A DNA stretch of 40,199 nt from Candidatus Gastranaerophilales bacterium (lineage in GTDB: Bacteria > Cyanobacteriota > Vampirovibrionia > Gastranaerophilales > Gastranaerophilaceae), in contig CANRHZ010000016.1 of NCBI GenBank assembly GCA_947630535.1, positions 1-40,199 on the forward strand. The letters run 5' to 3'. Under the pieces are notes generated by a model, which worked only from the letters and a program-made list of their open reading frames with translations, had not been told where the DNA came from and did not search any database. The position numbers and the translations under genes were made by a program. Position 1 is the first letter of the stretch; each line of letters begins with the position of its first letter. Below, piece by piece: positions 16,519-23,800 of the stretch.

Positions 16519-16854
16519 ATGCAAAAAAGAAAAACGATTATGATAGACCTTGATAGGGTATTAAATACGTATGAGGGGAAGTATGATGAAAATAAATTGC
16601 CAAAGATAAGACTTGGCGCAAGGGAGTTTGTTGAAGAATTAAATAAAGATTATGATTTAATATTGTTTACTACAAGAAACAATCTAAAAGCCACAAAGTG
16701 GCTTATTGAAAACAAGATGGATAAATATTTTAAAAATGTGACTAATGTTAAAATCCCTGCATATATTTATTTGGACGATAGGGCAATTAAATTTAGCGGA
16801 GATTATCAAAATACGATTAAACAAATCGAAGATTTTAAGGTTTATTGGAAATAA
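16519..16854 (+). CDS. HAD-like phosphatase-family small protein (copy 1)
   Basis: A 111-residue protein with the HAD-superfamily layout without a cap: motif I IDLDRVLN (D10 nucleophile, D12), motif II LFTTRN, and motif IV YLDDR. HAD proteins of this kind hydrolyse phosphate esters in the cytoplasm; the substrate is unknown. Compared with copy 2 (18089), residue 13 is Arg instead of the usual Gly, directly beside the catalytic D12, so this copy may be impaired. GGAG seven bases upstream supports the ATG at 16519 rather than 16501, and the second copy starts at the same residue. The 3' half is nearly identical in DNA to copy 2. Confidence 0.78.
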   Translation: MQKRKTIMIDLDRVLNTYEGKYDENKLPKIRLGAREFVEELNKDYDLILFTTRNNLKATKWLIENKMDKYFKNVTNVKIPAYIYLDDRAIKFSGDYQNTIKQIEDFKVYWK

Positions 16855-17029
16855 ATGTAGTGATAGTAAGCTCCATAATAAATCCTTCCACATGTACTAA
16901 AACACTACACTCTACTATGTCACCCTGAACTTTGCAAAGCAAACAGGCGAAAAACGAGCCTTGTAAAGCCTTGAAGTATGTACTAAAACATTACACTTTT
17001 ACTGTCACCCTGAACTTGTTTCAGGGTCT
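16772..17029. repeat. Long direct repeat, copy 1 (HAD 3' end plus flank)
   Basis: About 258 bases starting inside the first HAD-like gene recur, apparently identical, at 18342-18599 (offset 1570). The repeat runs past the stop codon into noncoding DNA and ends with a REP-like palindrome, ACCCTGAACTTGTTTCAGGGT, whose arms ACCCTGAA and TTCAGGGT flank a short loop. Confidence 0.9.
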
Positions 17030-17090
17030 TAAGATGTGATGAATAGTAGAAATAAGGTTTCAAAGATTTATTGATATACCTGCAACATGA

Positions 17091-17232
17091 TAAGATGCTG
17101 AAACTGTCTTGGATTTCCTCCACGCTCGAACAGTTCCGCAGTTGAACCTATGGTTCAAGTCCGCTCCATGTTCTCGCTATCCAGACTTGGCTTCGCCCTA
17201 GTCCGTACGGAAATCCGCAGTTCAGCATGACA
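17091..17232. repeat. REP-like composite palindromic element, copy 1
   Basis: A 142-base GC-richer element that begins with GATGCTGAAACTG and ends with the near-complement CAGTTCAGCATGAC. Inside it GGATTTCC and GGAAATCC also pair, and GTTGAACC/GGTTCAA form a small hairpin. It recurs with a few changes at 18658-18798. It encodes nothing and is probably a dispersed intergenic repeat. Confidence 0.82.
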
Positions 17233-17368
17233 ATTGCAACACCATTAAGCATTTCCCCCTGAATATTTTTTCCTTCAAAACCAAATTTCCTAACCAACAA
17301 ATTAATGTATTGCACGGCTTCCGTTAACCTAAAAGTTATTTAAAATTGCAAAAAAAAGATAGCCCAAA

Positions 17369-17578
17369 TCATTTGAGCAATTTATATGCTTCAATTTCAA
17401 AATATTTCGCTATTTTTTCAAGGCGATTAAGAGTAATATTCATTTTGCATTTTTCAAGCTTTGATATGTATGAATTTTCAAAACCTAAAGCTAGCGACAA
17501 TTCTTCTTTCGTCAGATTTTTTAAGGTTCTATATTTTTCAACATTTTTTGATAAAACTGTCTTTAAGCCTTGAGTCAT
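17369..17578 (-). CDS. XRE-family helix-turn-helix regulator (short)
   Basis: From the ATG at 17578 this is a 69-residue single helix-turn-helix protein (LTKEELSLALGFENSYISKLEKCK), matching the Cro/C1-type fold. It begins 11 bases after the stop of the larger XRE gene on the same strand, so the two form a small operon. Its likely role is DNA binding and local repression. It resembles the short regulators of restriction-modification, toxin-antitoxin or phage-derived units, but no such partner was found nearby. A TTG at 17584 is an alternative start. Confidence 0.78.
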   Translation of the reverse strand: MTQGLKTVLSKNVEKYRTLKNLTKEELSLALGFENSYISKLEKCKMNITLNRLEKIAKYFEIEAYKLLK

Positions 17579-17588
17579 AGTCAATATA

Positions 17589-17918
17589 TTATTTCAATGT
17601 TTTTATAAGTTCATTAATTTTAATTTTTGTATTATCGGATAATAAAGCAAGGTTTTGGAATAGCTCTATATCTATTAAACTAGCTTTGTTTTTGTCATAA
17701 GAAATATAAGAAAGAAAAATGTTGGGTTCAACCTTGAGCGCCTCTACTATATTGCAAAAAGTTTCAAAAGAAGGAAAGCTTTTACCCCTTTCTATTCTGC
17801 TTAGATTGGTAGGGTCTAAATCAATTAACGAAGAAAGTTTATCTTGCGTAATCCCCTGTTTCTTTCGCTCATTTTGTATGATTTTACCTAAAATTTTTTT
17901 CTTGGTTTCATCATTCAT
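17589..17918 (-). CDS. XRE-family helix-turn-helix regulator
   Basis: From ATG 17918 the product has 109 residues: an N-terminal Cro/C1-type helix-turn-helix (ITQDKLSSLIDLDPTNLSRIERG, residues about 22-44, in two blocks) and a C-terminal helical part with the segment LLSDNTKIKINELIKTLK, often seen in regulators that sense or dimerise through the tail. It is divergent from the second HAD-like gene (18089) and followed by a second short XRE gene. The 170-base gap is very AT-rich. A longer frame from TTG 17939 adds seven residues without support. Confidence 0.8.
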   Translation of the reverse strand: MNDETKKKILGKIIQNERKKQGITQDKLSSLIDLDPTNLSRIERGKSFPSFETFCNIVEALKVEPNIFLSYISYDKNKASLIDIELFQNLALLSDNTKIKINELIKTLK

Positions 17919-18088
17919 TTTTTTATAATATAGATACAAAAAACAAAAGTTAATAGCTTAAACATCTATATTTATAAAAAATATATGTTATTATGTATAT
18001 TATTTATTAAATTAAATAACACAACAAAAACCATTAGCCACAAAGTCAATATTTTATTCAAATCCGCTGATGTCATAAGGGAACAAAT

Positions 18089-18424
18089 ATGCAAAAAAGA
18101 AAAACAATACTGATAGATTTAGACGGGGTATTAAATACCTATGACGGGAATTACAGTGAAAATTATATCCCCGAAGTTAAAAAAGGTGCTAAAGAATTTA
18201 TTAAAAAACTAAATAAAGATTATGATTTAATATTGTTTACTACAAGAAATAGCCTTGAAGCTACTAAGTGGCTTATTGAAAATAAAATAGATAAATATTT
18301 TAAAAATGTGACTAATGTCAAAATCCCTGCGTATATCTATTTGGACGATAGGGCAATTAAATTTAGCGGAGATTATCAAAATACGATTAAACAAATCGAA
18401 GATTTTAAGGTTTATTGGAAATAA
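18089..18424 (+). CDS. HAD-like phosphatase-family small protein (copy 2)
   Basis: This 111-residue paralogue of the protein at 16519 keeps the standard motif I, IDLDGVLNTYDG, with D10 and D12 intact, plus LFTTRN and YLDDR. The last 80 codons are nearly the same as copy 1; the first 40 differ more, so the tails may have been homogenised by gene conversion. A good ribosome binding site (AAGGGA) precedes the ATG. It is divergent from the XRE regulator at 17918, as copy 1 is from its own XRE. Substrate unknown. Confidence 0.8.
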   Translation: MQKRKTILIDLDGVLNTYDGNYSENYIPEVKKGAKEFIKKLNKDYDLILFTTRNSLEATKWLIENKIDKYFKNVTNVKIPAYIYLDDRAIKFSGDYQNTIKQIEDFKVYWK

Positions 18425-18599
18425 ATGTAGTGATAGTAAGCTCCATAATAAATCCTTCCACATGTACTAAAACACTACACTCTACTATGTCACCCTGAAC
18501 TTTGCAAAGCAAACAGGCGAAAAACGAGCCTTGTAAAGCCTTGAAGTATGTACTAAAACATTACACTTTTACTGTCACCCTGAACTTGTTTCAGGGTCT
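18342..18599. repeat. Long direct repeat, copy 2
   Basis: Partner of 16772-17029. It covers the 3' end of the second HAD-like gene and the following noncoding stretch with the ACCCTGAA/TTCAGGGT palindrome. After 18599 the two copies diverge for about 60 bases before the next shared element. Confidence 0.9.
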
Positions 18600-18657
18600 G
18601 AGGGATTGAGAATTCTACATCCCTTCTATTTGTTTATATGCCTGTTAATTCACTTGG

Positions 18658-18798
18658 TAAGATGCTGAAACTGTCTTGGATTTCCTCCACGCTCGAACAG
18701 TTCCGCGGTTGAACCTATGGTTCAAGCCCATCTATGTTCTTGCTATCCAAACTAGGCTTCGCCCTAGTCCGTACGGAAATCCGCAGTTCAGCATGACA
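18658..18798. repeat. REP-like composite palindromic element, copy 2
   Basis: Partner of 17091-17232 with scattered differences and one base shorter. Ends pair as in copy 1 (GATGCTGAAACTG and CAGTTCAGCATGAC). Confidence 0.82.
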
Positions 18799-18808
18799 GT
18801 GCAGACAG

Positions 18809-18869
18809 ATTTAGCGGAGATTATCAAAATACGATTAAACAGATTGAAGATTTTAAGGTTTATTGGAAA
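18809..18869 (+). pseudogene. Remnant of a third HAD-like gene (3' end only)
   Basis: Sixty-one bases match the end of the two HAD-like genes (18361-18421) almost exactly, in the same orientation, directly after the second REP-like element. The stop codon context is changed (GGAAAAGCC instead of GGAAATAAA). It indicates that at least a third repeat unit once existed, or that the tail travels with the repeat. Confidence 0.8.
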
Positions 18870-18902
18870 AGCCAATAGATTGTTTTTACCCTGATATAAG
18901 CC

Positions 18903-19520
18903 TTATTTTAAAAGCATTTTGACTGAATTATAAGTTATTTCATAAATACTGTGGTAAATAAATCCGACATCGGCTTTATCCATTGCTTCTTTTTGTTTAT
19001 CAGATACCGTTGTATAAGGATAAATCCCGTATATAAAAGGAAACAGGGAATAAATAAAATTTGTCCTGTCGTTTTCTTGCATTTGGGGGCAGAATTTTTC
19101 AAGCAATCTGTTTAGAGTTTTCATAGAATTACCAAATGCAATTTTAAATTCCGTTAATATTTCAAGACGGCTATTTTCTTCCATATCAAAATGGTTCATC
19201 ATAAGCCTTAATAAATCTTTTCTTTTTTCAAGACTATAAGCGATATTTTGGGCGATTTCATCTTTTGATAAAACATTGTTATTTTGAATAATATTTTCTA
19301 AATCATTAACCCAAACCTCGTATTGCCTTTTATTTAAGGTTAAAAAGATTTCTTCCTTTGTTTCAAAGTAGTTATAAATTGAAGTTCTTTTAAATGTTGT
19401 AAGCTCTGCTATATCATTTAAAGTAATATCTTTAAAACTCTTTGTTTGATAAAGTTTTATAGCGGCATTTAATATTTCTTCTTTTCTTGAATTAACAAGT
19501 TCGATTGAGCCTTTCGGCAT
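18903..19520 (-). CDS. TetR/AcrR-family transcriptional regulator
   Basis: The 205-residue product has a TetR helix-turn-helix at the N-terminus: EEILNAAIKLYQTKSFKDIT followed by FKRTSIYNYFETKEEIF (residues about 14-60). The rest is an all-helical ligand-binding/dimerisation domain with no recognisable ligand. These proteins repress target promoters and release DNA on ligand binding. An AAAGGAA site precedes the ATG. Two inverted repeats just upstream (19546-19594) look like its own operator, so it is probably autoregulated. No transporter or enzyme gene is divergent from it within 400 bases, so its main target may lie elsewhere. Confidence 0.86.
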   Translation of the reverse strand: MPKGSIELVNSRKEEILNAAIKLYQTKSFKDITLNDIAELTTFKRTSIYNYFETKEEIFLTLNKRQYEVWVNDLENIIQNNNVLSKDEIAQNIAYSLEKRKDLLRLMMNHFDMEENSRLEILTEFKIAFGNSMKTLNRLLEKFCPQMQENDRTNFIYSLFPFIYGIYPYTTVSDKQKEAMDKADVGFIYHSIYEITYNSVKMLLK

Positions 19521-19545
19521 ATTTTAAATTCCTTTTGTCTATATA

Positions 19546-19594
19546 TTGACACAATGTCAAAATTAATATATCATTATATTGACATTATATCAAT
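19546..19594. promoter_or_regulatory. Candidate TetR operator (two inverted repeats)
   Basis: TTGACACAATGTCAA (19546-19560) is a perfect palindrome of 6-base arms around CAA. A second, imperfect copy ATTGACATTATATCAAT lies at 19578-19594, three helical turns away centre to centre. Both precede the TetR-family gene on the minus strand. Confidence 0.6.
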
Positions 19595-19947
19595 ATTCAA
19601 TTTAAAAAATTTCAAATAATAAAAAGATGCCTTTTATTCAAATATAGGCACTTAGGCTAAAAAAATATTGAATTTAAAAAGATTTCAAGCAAATTAATTA
19701 GAGTTAATGAAGATATTTATTTTCAAAATCGGCTTTTAGAATACTTAAAATACTTGAAAATTGGGTTTTATAGGCATTAATGGTAATAAAATATTTCGGA
19801 TGTCAGTGAGATTGATGATAACTTCGCATATAGTATTTTTTTACGATTTCTTTACATAAGTTTATATATCTGAAAGAATAAGTAAATTTTTTTCTCAAAT
19901 TATTTTTTTTTTTTATTAATAGAGGAATAAACACAGAGGAAAAGAAA
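19595..19947. other. Intergenic region without a recognised gene
   Basis: About 350 AT-rich bases upstream of the annexin-like/GNAT-like gene. I see no coding frame or strong hairpin. TTTACAT...TATATC near 19851-19872 could be a weak promoter, and a T-rich run precedes the gene. Confidence 0.35.
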
Positions 19948-21666
19948 ATGGTAGCTAACAATATCGACATGAGCCAAACCGGTTATGATACCTATAATTT
20001 GGCTCAAAGCCAAAACACTAATAATTATGACATTGATACACTTTGTATAAGTATACATAATGCAACGGCAGGAAAAATAGGAACTGATGAAAAGATTATA
20101 AGTCAGATACTTGAACAATCTGATGCATTTACTCTTGCAAAAATTATGGACAGGTATTCTGAAGTTACAGGCTCTGAGATATATAAAGATATCGAAAATG
20201 ATTTTTCAGACAAAGAAGAAAAAGAGATACTCGAAAAATTAAATGATGCATATAAACAAACCAATAATAAAGACTACGACGGATATAATGACGGAAAATT
20301 AAACAATAAACAAATAATTACGAGCGTATGGAATGGAATAAAAGATAAAGCATTAAGTATAGGAGCAATAGTCGGAGGAACTATTGCAGCTCCGTTTATA
20401 GCAGGCGCTGCCGGAAGCCTTATGACGGGGGTGTTTGGTGCGGCAGCTGCCGCAACGATAGCAGGATTTGCTGCTCCTGTTTTAGCTCTGACAGGAATTG
20501 TAACTGCGGGCTATATGATATATAAAGGAGTAAAACAGACATCACAAGCAATTCAGACGGCTAAAAATGCAACAACGGATGATGTTTCAATGTCAGCCGT
20601 ACAATCAGGAACGGCCGGAGTAATAAGTGCGGCAGAAGGCGCATATATTGGTTGTCAAAGCGCTAAAGGTCTTGTTGATTCATTTAAAAATATAAAAACC
20701 CGGGCTGCATCTAAAACTGTTGAAGAACCGGTTCAAAAAACCGATACAAATCCCTTTGAAACAACGGAAGCAACAAACCCTGCCGAAACTCATGCACAAA
20801 CGGCTGAAAGTGCAGAAAATATAACCTCAGCCGAAACTAATGCACAAACGGCTGAAAGTGCAGAAAATGTTGCTACTTCCGAGAAAACTATAAATCCCGA
20901 TATAAAAACATCTGAAACACCTGCTAATGAACCAAAAAGCATACAAACGGTTAAAAACTCAGAAACTCTAAACCCTGCCAAAACCAATACCCAAACGGTT
21001 AAAAGCACTGAAAATGTTGCTACTTCCGAGAAAACTATAAATCCCGATATAAAAACATCTGAAACATTCACTCATGAAGCGGAAAGTGCAAAACCTGTTT
21101 CCGTTAATTCTGAATCGTCAACAAAACCTGTTGCAGATACTCCTAAGGTAGACGGAAGAAAAGTGTCTTTCACGGATAAAAACGGAAATACGGTTGAATG
21201 CACCGTTAAAATTAAAACTATACCCGAAAAAGGCATTGAACGAATTGAAATATTAAATCCCGAAGGCAAAGTTGTCGGCTATAGTAAATATCAAATAGCC
21301 GACGGCCAAGAAATGGCTTTAATGTATGATGGAGATTCATATTTACATGTTGATTTGATGGAAAATACTTCAAATGGTAATATTAAAGGTATTGGAAGCG
21401 AATTGCACAAACTTAATGTATTAAGAAGTCAAGAATTAGGTTTGGAAGGACGAGTCGGATTTCAATCATTACAGAGGGCAATAGGATTTCATTATAAATC
21501 AGGTTTTAGATGTCCAAAAGATTACCTTGGAGCCGAAGCCAATAATAAAATAATAGAAGAAGTGCTATCAACTAATTCCGGAAGATTAGAAAAAATACCG
21601 GGAATTAATTACGGAATAAGCATGTGTTTACCGAAAGAAAACATCCCCGTTGTATTATCATTATAA
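19948..21666 (+). CDS. Multidomain protein: annexin-like repeat, glycine-zipper hydrophobic segment, Thr/Ala/Glu repeats, GNAT-like C-terminus
   Basis: The 572-residue product starts at an ATG with a good site (GAGGAAAAG). Residues about 40-100 resemble one annexin repeat (GKIGTDEKIISQILEQSDA, then IMDRYSEVTGSEIYKDIEND). Residues 137-192 form long Gly/Ala-rich hydrophobic segments of glycine-zipper type. Residues 255-390 are low-complexity TAE-type repeats, including a 57-base exact DNA repeat. The last 175 residues resemble a GNAT acetyltransferase: GIGSELHKLNVLRSQELGL (481 on) and FHYKSGF (514-520). The plan of membrane-inserting part, flexible linker and enzyme-like end is reminiscent of secreted effectors or toxins, but no secretion signal is seen and that role is inference. 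It is flanked by regulators and seems to be transcribed alone. Confidence 0.68.
   Translation: MVANNIDMSQTGYDTYNLAQSQNTNNYDIDTLCISIHNATAGKIGTDEKIISQILEQSDAFTLAKIMDRYSEVTGSEIYKDIENDFSDKEEKEILEKLNDAYKQTNNKDYDGYNDGKLNNKQIITSVWNGIKDKALSIGAIVGGTIAAPFIAGAAGSLMTGVFGAAAAATIAGFAAPVLALTGIVTAGYMIYKGVKQTSQAIQTAKNATTDDVSMSAVQSGTAGVISAAEGAYIGCQSAKGLVDSFKNIKTRAASKTVEEPVQKTDTNPFETTEATNPAETHAQTAESAENITSAETNAQTAESAENVATSEKTINPDIKTSETPANEPKSIQTVKNSETLNPAKTNTQTVKSTENVATSEKTINPDIKTSETFTHEAESAKPVSVNSESSTKPVADTPKVDGRKVSFTDKNGNTVECTVKIKTIPEKGIERIEILNPEGKVVGYSKYQIADGQEMALMYDGDSYLHVDLMENTSNGNIKGIGSELHKLNVLRSQELGLEGRVGFQSLQRAIGFHYKSGFRCPKDYLGAEANNKIIEEVLSTNSGRLEKIPGINYGISMCLPKENIPVVLSL
20863..21066. repeat. 57-base direct repeats inside the multidomain gene
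   Basis: Bases 20863-20919 and 21010-21066 are the same and encode ENVATSEKTINPDIKTSET. A shorter related unit (ACGGCTGAAAGTGCAGAAAAT) also occurs twice just upstream (20799 and 20848 areas). Exact in-frame repeats suggest recent expansion and possible length variation. Confidence 0.85.
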
Positions 21667-21746
21667 AATGTCGGAGTATGATTATTATGGACAGGTTATC
21701 TATAAGCTTTTTTTGGTTTATTAAACTGCAAATTTAACAATTACCG

Positions 21747-22008
21747 CTAATTAAAAAGGCTTTTTCCTTTATCAAGAGTTTTTATTTCTTCCATATCTTG
21801 AGCGGCCATTTCAAAGTTTGTAATTTTAAGATTTTCAATCATTCTTTCTTTGTACATTGATTTTAAACAATTATAATATTTTGTTGTAATAAAAATCCTA
21901 AGAGCAATTTGAGCATTAGATTTATTATATTTTGAGCTATTGTTTTTAAGATTTCATTGTTGAAAAATTATTTTTACCTTCCGCAAGAGGCACTAAAGAC
22001 ATAATTTT
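21747..22008 (-). pseudogene. Aldo/keto reductase 3' fragment with frameshifts
   Basis: Reading the minus strand gives AEGKNNFF, NNEILKTIAQ and KYNKSNAQIALRIF in different frames, then an intact end KERMIENLKITNFEMAAQDM and EEIKTLDKGKSLFN with a TAG stop at 21747. These match the conserved C-terminal part of aldo/keto reductases (NAQIALR and TLDxGKSLF). At least two frameshifts and the lack of the N-terminal two thirds mean no enzyme can be made. It lies just after the HxlR-type regulator, a family often placed beside oxidoreductase genes, so the regulator may once have controlled it. Confidence 0.78.
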
Positions 22009-22043
22009 ACTGTTGTATTTATTTGTTTATTTTTCTTAGCTTT

Positions 22044-22382
22044 TCAATTTGTATATTTTTCACCCCAATCACACATAGCGTACAAAACGGGAATAAAAGA
22101 TATTCCTTTATCGGATAAACTGTATTCAACTTTTGGCGGTATTTGAGGATATATATTTTTGTTCACAAGATTATCACATTCAAGCTCTTTTAGTGTATTG
22201 CTTAAGGTTTTATGTGAAATCATATTTAAGTATCTTTGAAGCTCGTTAAATCTTATGACTTTGTGTCTGTATATTGCATATAAAACGGTTAATTTATACT
22301 TGCCTTTTATTTGGGACATTGTATAATAAAACCCTGTTTTATCAAAACTTTCAACACTTTTTAAACAATCTTTTTCTTGCAT
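22044..22382 (-). CDS. HxlR-family winged-helix regulator
   Basis: From ATG 22382 this is a 112-residue protein with the HxlR/MarR-like winged helix: KGKYKLTVLYAIYRHKVIRF, NELQRYLNMISHKTLSNTLK, and the wing PPKVEYSLSDKG. HxlR proteins bind DNA as dimers and respond to small molecules or redox stress. It is divergent from the NTF2-like gene (22460) with 77 bases between starts, so it may control that gene. Two Cys near the N-terminus (the second in EKDC) resemble redox-sensing positions in some relatives. A longer frame from 22436 adds a poorly conserved-looking stretch and was not preferred. Confidence 0.85.
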   Translation of the reverse strand: MQEKDCLKSVESFDKTGFYYTMSQIKGKYKLTVLYAIYRHKVIRFNELQRYLNMISHKTLSNTLKELECDNLVNKNIYPQIPPKVEYSLSDKGISFIPVLYAMCDWGEKYTN

Positions 22383-22459
22383 ATTACAGTTACTTTTATT
22401 ACCGTACTTGTAAAAATTATACTTTAAATATAGCATAAAATTTGAAAGGAGAACTTGTT

Positions 22460-22837
22460 ATGAGAGAAGATATTAAAGAATTTAATGCGGTTGAAAATGT
22501 TGCAAAAAAATTTTGTGAAGCCGTTAAATGTGGTGATAGTGCAATTGTTAAACCATATTTTTATGAAAAAGCCTGCTTTTTTGGTCAATTAAACGAACAA
22601 ACATATCAATCAGGCTCAATTGAAGAATTTTATAAAACGATAGATACTTTTGGCGCCTGTGATGATAACTATATTTCAAGAGTTGATGTTATATCGCTTG
22701 AAAAAACTATAGCAACAGTCAGAGTAATTGAAGATAACTGGCATGGTTATAAATTTACCGACTTTTTAATTATGAATAAAATTAACGGAACTTGGAAAAT
22801 AGTTTCAAAAGTCTATGATACATTATCAAAAAATTAA
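22460..22837 (+). CDS. NTF2-like (SnoaL/lumazine-binding-like) family protein
   Basis: The 125-residue product has the cone-shaped alpha+beta layout of the NTF2-like superfamily: an N-terminal helix (VENVAKKFCEAVKCGDSAIV), the short PYFYEKACFFG strand, FYKTIDTFGA, and a C-terminal sheet ending in NGTWKIVSKVYDTL. Members bind or transform small hydrophobic molecules or act as dimerisation modules; a specific role cannot be given. The start at 22460 is supported by AAAGGAG 8 bases upstream. It is divergent from the HxlR regulator and ends 5 bases before a clear terminator, so it is a single-gene transcript probably controlled by that regulator. Confidence 0.8.
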   Translation: MREDIKEFNAVENVAKKFCEAVKCGDSAIVKPYFYEKACFFGQLNEQTYQSGSIEEFYKTIDTFGACDDNYISRVDVISLEKTIATVRVIEDNWHGYKFTDFLIMNKINGTWKIVSKVYDTLSKN

Positions 22838-22841
22838 TAAC

Positions 22842-22880
22842 AAAGCCAAAGGTTTTAAAAATAAACTTTTGGCTTTTTAA
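22842..22880 (+). terminator. Intrinsic terminator after the NTF2-like gene
   Basis: AAAGCCAAAGGTTT pairs with AAACTTTTGGCTTT (one mismatch or wobble) and runs into T5. It also suits termination of the minus-strand gene ending at 22885. Confidence 0.85.
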
Positions 22881-22884
22881 TAAA

Positions 22885-23106
22885 TCAAGCGGCATTTTTG
22901 TTTATACGGTTAAAATCCTTAAAAATAGGAGGTAAATTAGTATAAATATTTTTATTAAAATTTGAGGCTTTATCCTTTGATATCTTATTATATCTGTATT
23001 GGGTAAATAATCTTGTAATGGCGGATAGAGTAAACCCCATAAAAATCAAACTGAATACATAAGGAACCAATGAAATAAATGCCTTTTCCTTGGTCAACCT
23101 TGCCAA
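22885..23106 (-). CDS. Small single-pass membrane protein, possibly 5'-truncated
   Basis: The frame encodes 73 residues from a TTG at 23106, with one hydrophobic segment (AFISLVPYVFSLIFMGFTL) and a basic, Asn-rich tail. The same frame stays open upstream to a stop near 23188 and reads sensibly (TTPTRAQLPKLAKRISKTKN), but has no ATG, GTG or TTG there. The protein may therefore have lost its start, or use the TTG. It lies 87 bases after the DtxR-type gene on the same strand. No function is recognised. Confidence 0.45.
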   Translation of the reverse strand: MARLTKEKAFISLVPYVFSLIFMGFTLSAITRLFTQYRYNKISKDKASNFNKNIYTNLPPIFKDFNRINKNAA

Positions 23107-23193
23107 TTCTTTTTCAAAAGGAGTATTTTTTGTCTTAGAAATCCGCTTTGCAAGTTTAGGTAACTGTGCTCTTGTCGGAGTAGTTAATTTGCC

Positions 23194-23733
23194 TTATTTT
23201 ATTGTATGGCAGCCTTTGCATCCGACTTTACCTGAAGCACAATCTTTGCATTTTTGTGAAATTTGTCCGCTGCCAAGAGTTTGTTTACAACTATTTAACC
23301 ATTTAGGCTCCCTGCATGAACACTGTTCCATAAAATCAAGAAAATGCACGAATTTTATTAGAACATCTTCGGTCATTGAATATTCAATAGCGCTTGCATT
23401 TTTATCGGCAGAAGTTTTTTCTATTCCTAAAACTTTGTTTAAGAAATTCGAGATTGTATTATGGCGGTATAATTTTAATTGTACAAGATTTATCCCTTCT
23501 TCAGTTAGGGTGATATTACCGTATGGCACGTAATTTATATACCCTAATTTAGCCAAAGTTTTTATCGAGGTTGCAGTTGTTGCTCCGCCAACAAAAAGAT
23601 AGTTTGAAACATCTTTAACAATAATATTTGAATTGTTTTTTGAAATGTCATAAATTGCAAGCAAATATTTTTCTAAACTTTGTGTTAGCGATTTTTTGGT
23701 TAATTCGGTGGTTTGAATACTGTATTTTGCCAC
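23194..23733 (-). CDS. DtxR/MntR-family metal-dependent regulator with Cys-rich tail
   Basis: The 179-residue protein has a DtxR-type winged helix (SLEKYLLAIYDISKNN, VKDVSNYLFVGGATTATSIK, and the wing YGNITLTEEG) and a dimerisation/metal part (LYRHNTISNFLNKVLGI, IEYSMTEDVLIKF). Family members repress metal-uptake genes when Fe or Mn is bound. The unusual part is the last 40 residues, which carry seven Cys (QCSC, NSC, KCKDC, GCKGC), more than a typical member, and could bind an Fe-S cluster or Zn. It starts at GTG with AAAGGGGG upstream. It is divergent from the SGNH hydrolase gene; no metal transporter is in the window. Confidence 0.82.
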   Translation of the reverse strand: MAKYSIQTTELTKKSLTQSLEKYLLAIYDISKNNSNIIVKDVSNYLFVGGATTATSIKTLAKLGYINYVPYGNITLTEEGINLVQLKLYRHNTISNFLNKVLGIEKTSADKNASAIEYSMTEDVLIKFVHFLDFMEQCSCREPKWLNSCKQTLGSGQISQKCKDCASGKVGCKGCHTIK

Positions 23734-23800
23734 TGTTTAGCCCCCTTTATGACAAATATTTTTCAGTTATAATACAATGAAATAATAAACGGGGCAATTT

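Noticed and set aside
15422-21666. Prophage or integrative element
   Set aside because: Several XRE regulators and repeats suggested it, but no integrase, structural, lysis or replication gene and no attachment site pair is visible; the tRNA at 27454 is intact without a nearby duplicate.
23090-23533. 147-codon plus-strand frame opposite the DtxR-type gene
   Set aside because: It is the antisense of a well-supported gene and has no recognisable domain or ribosome site.
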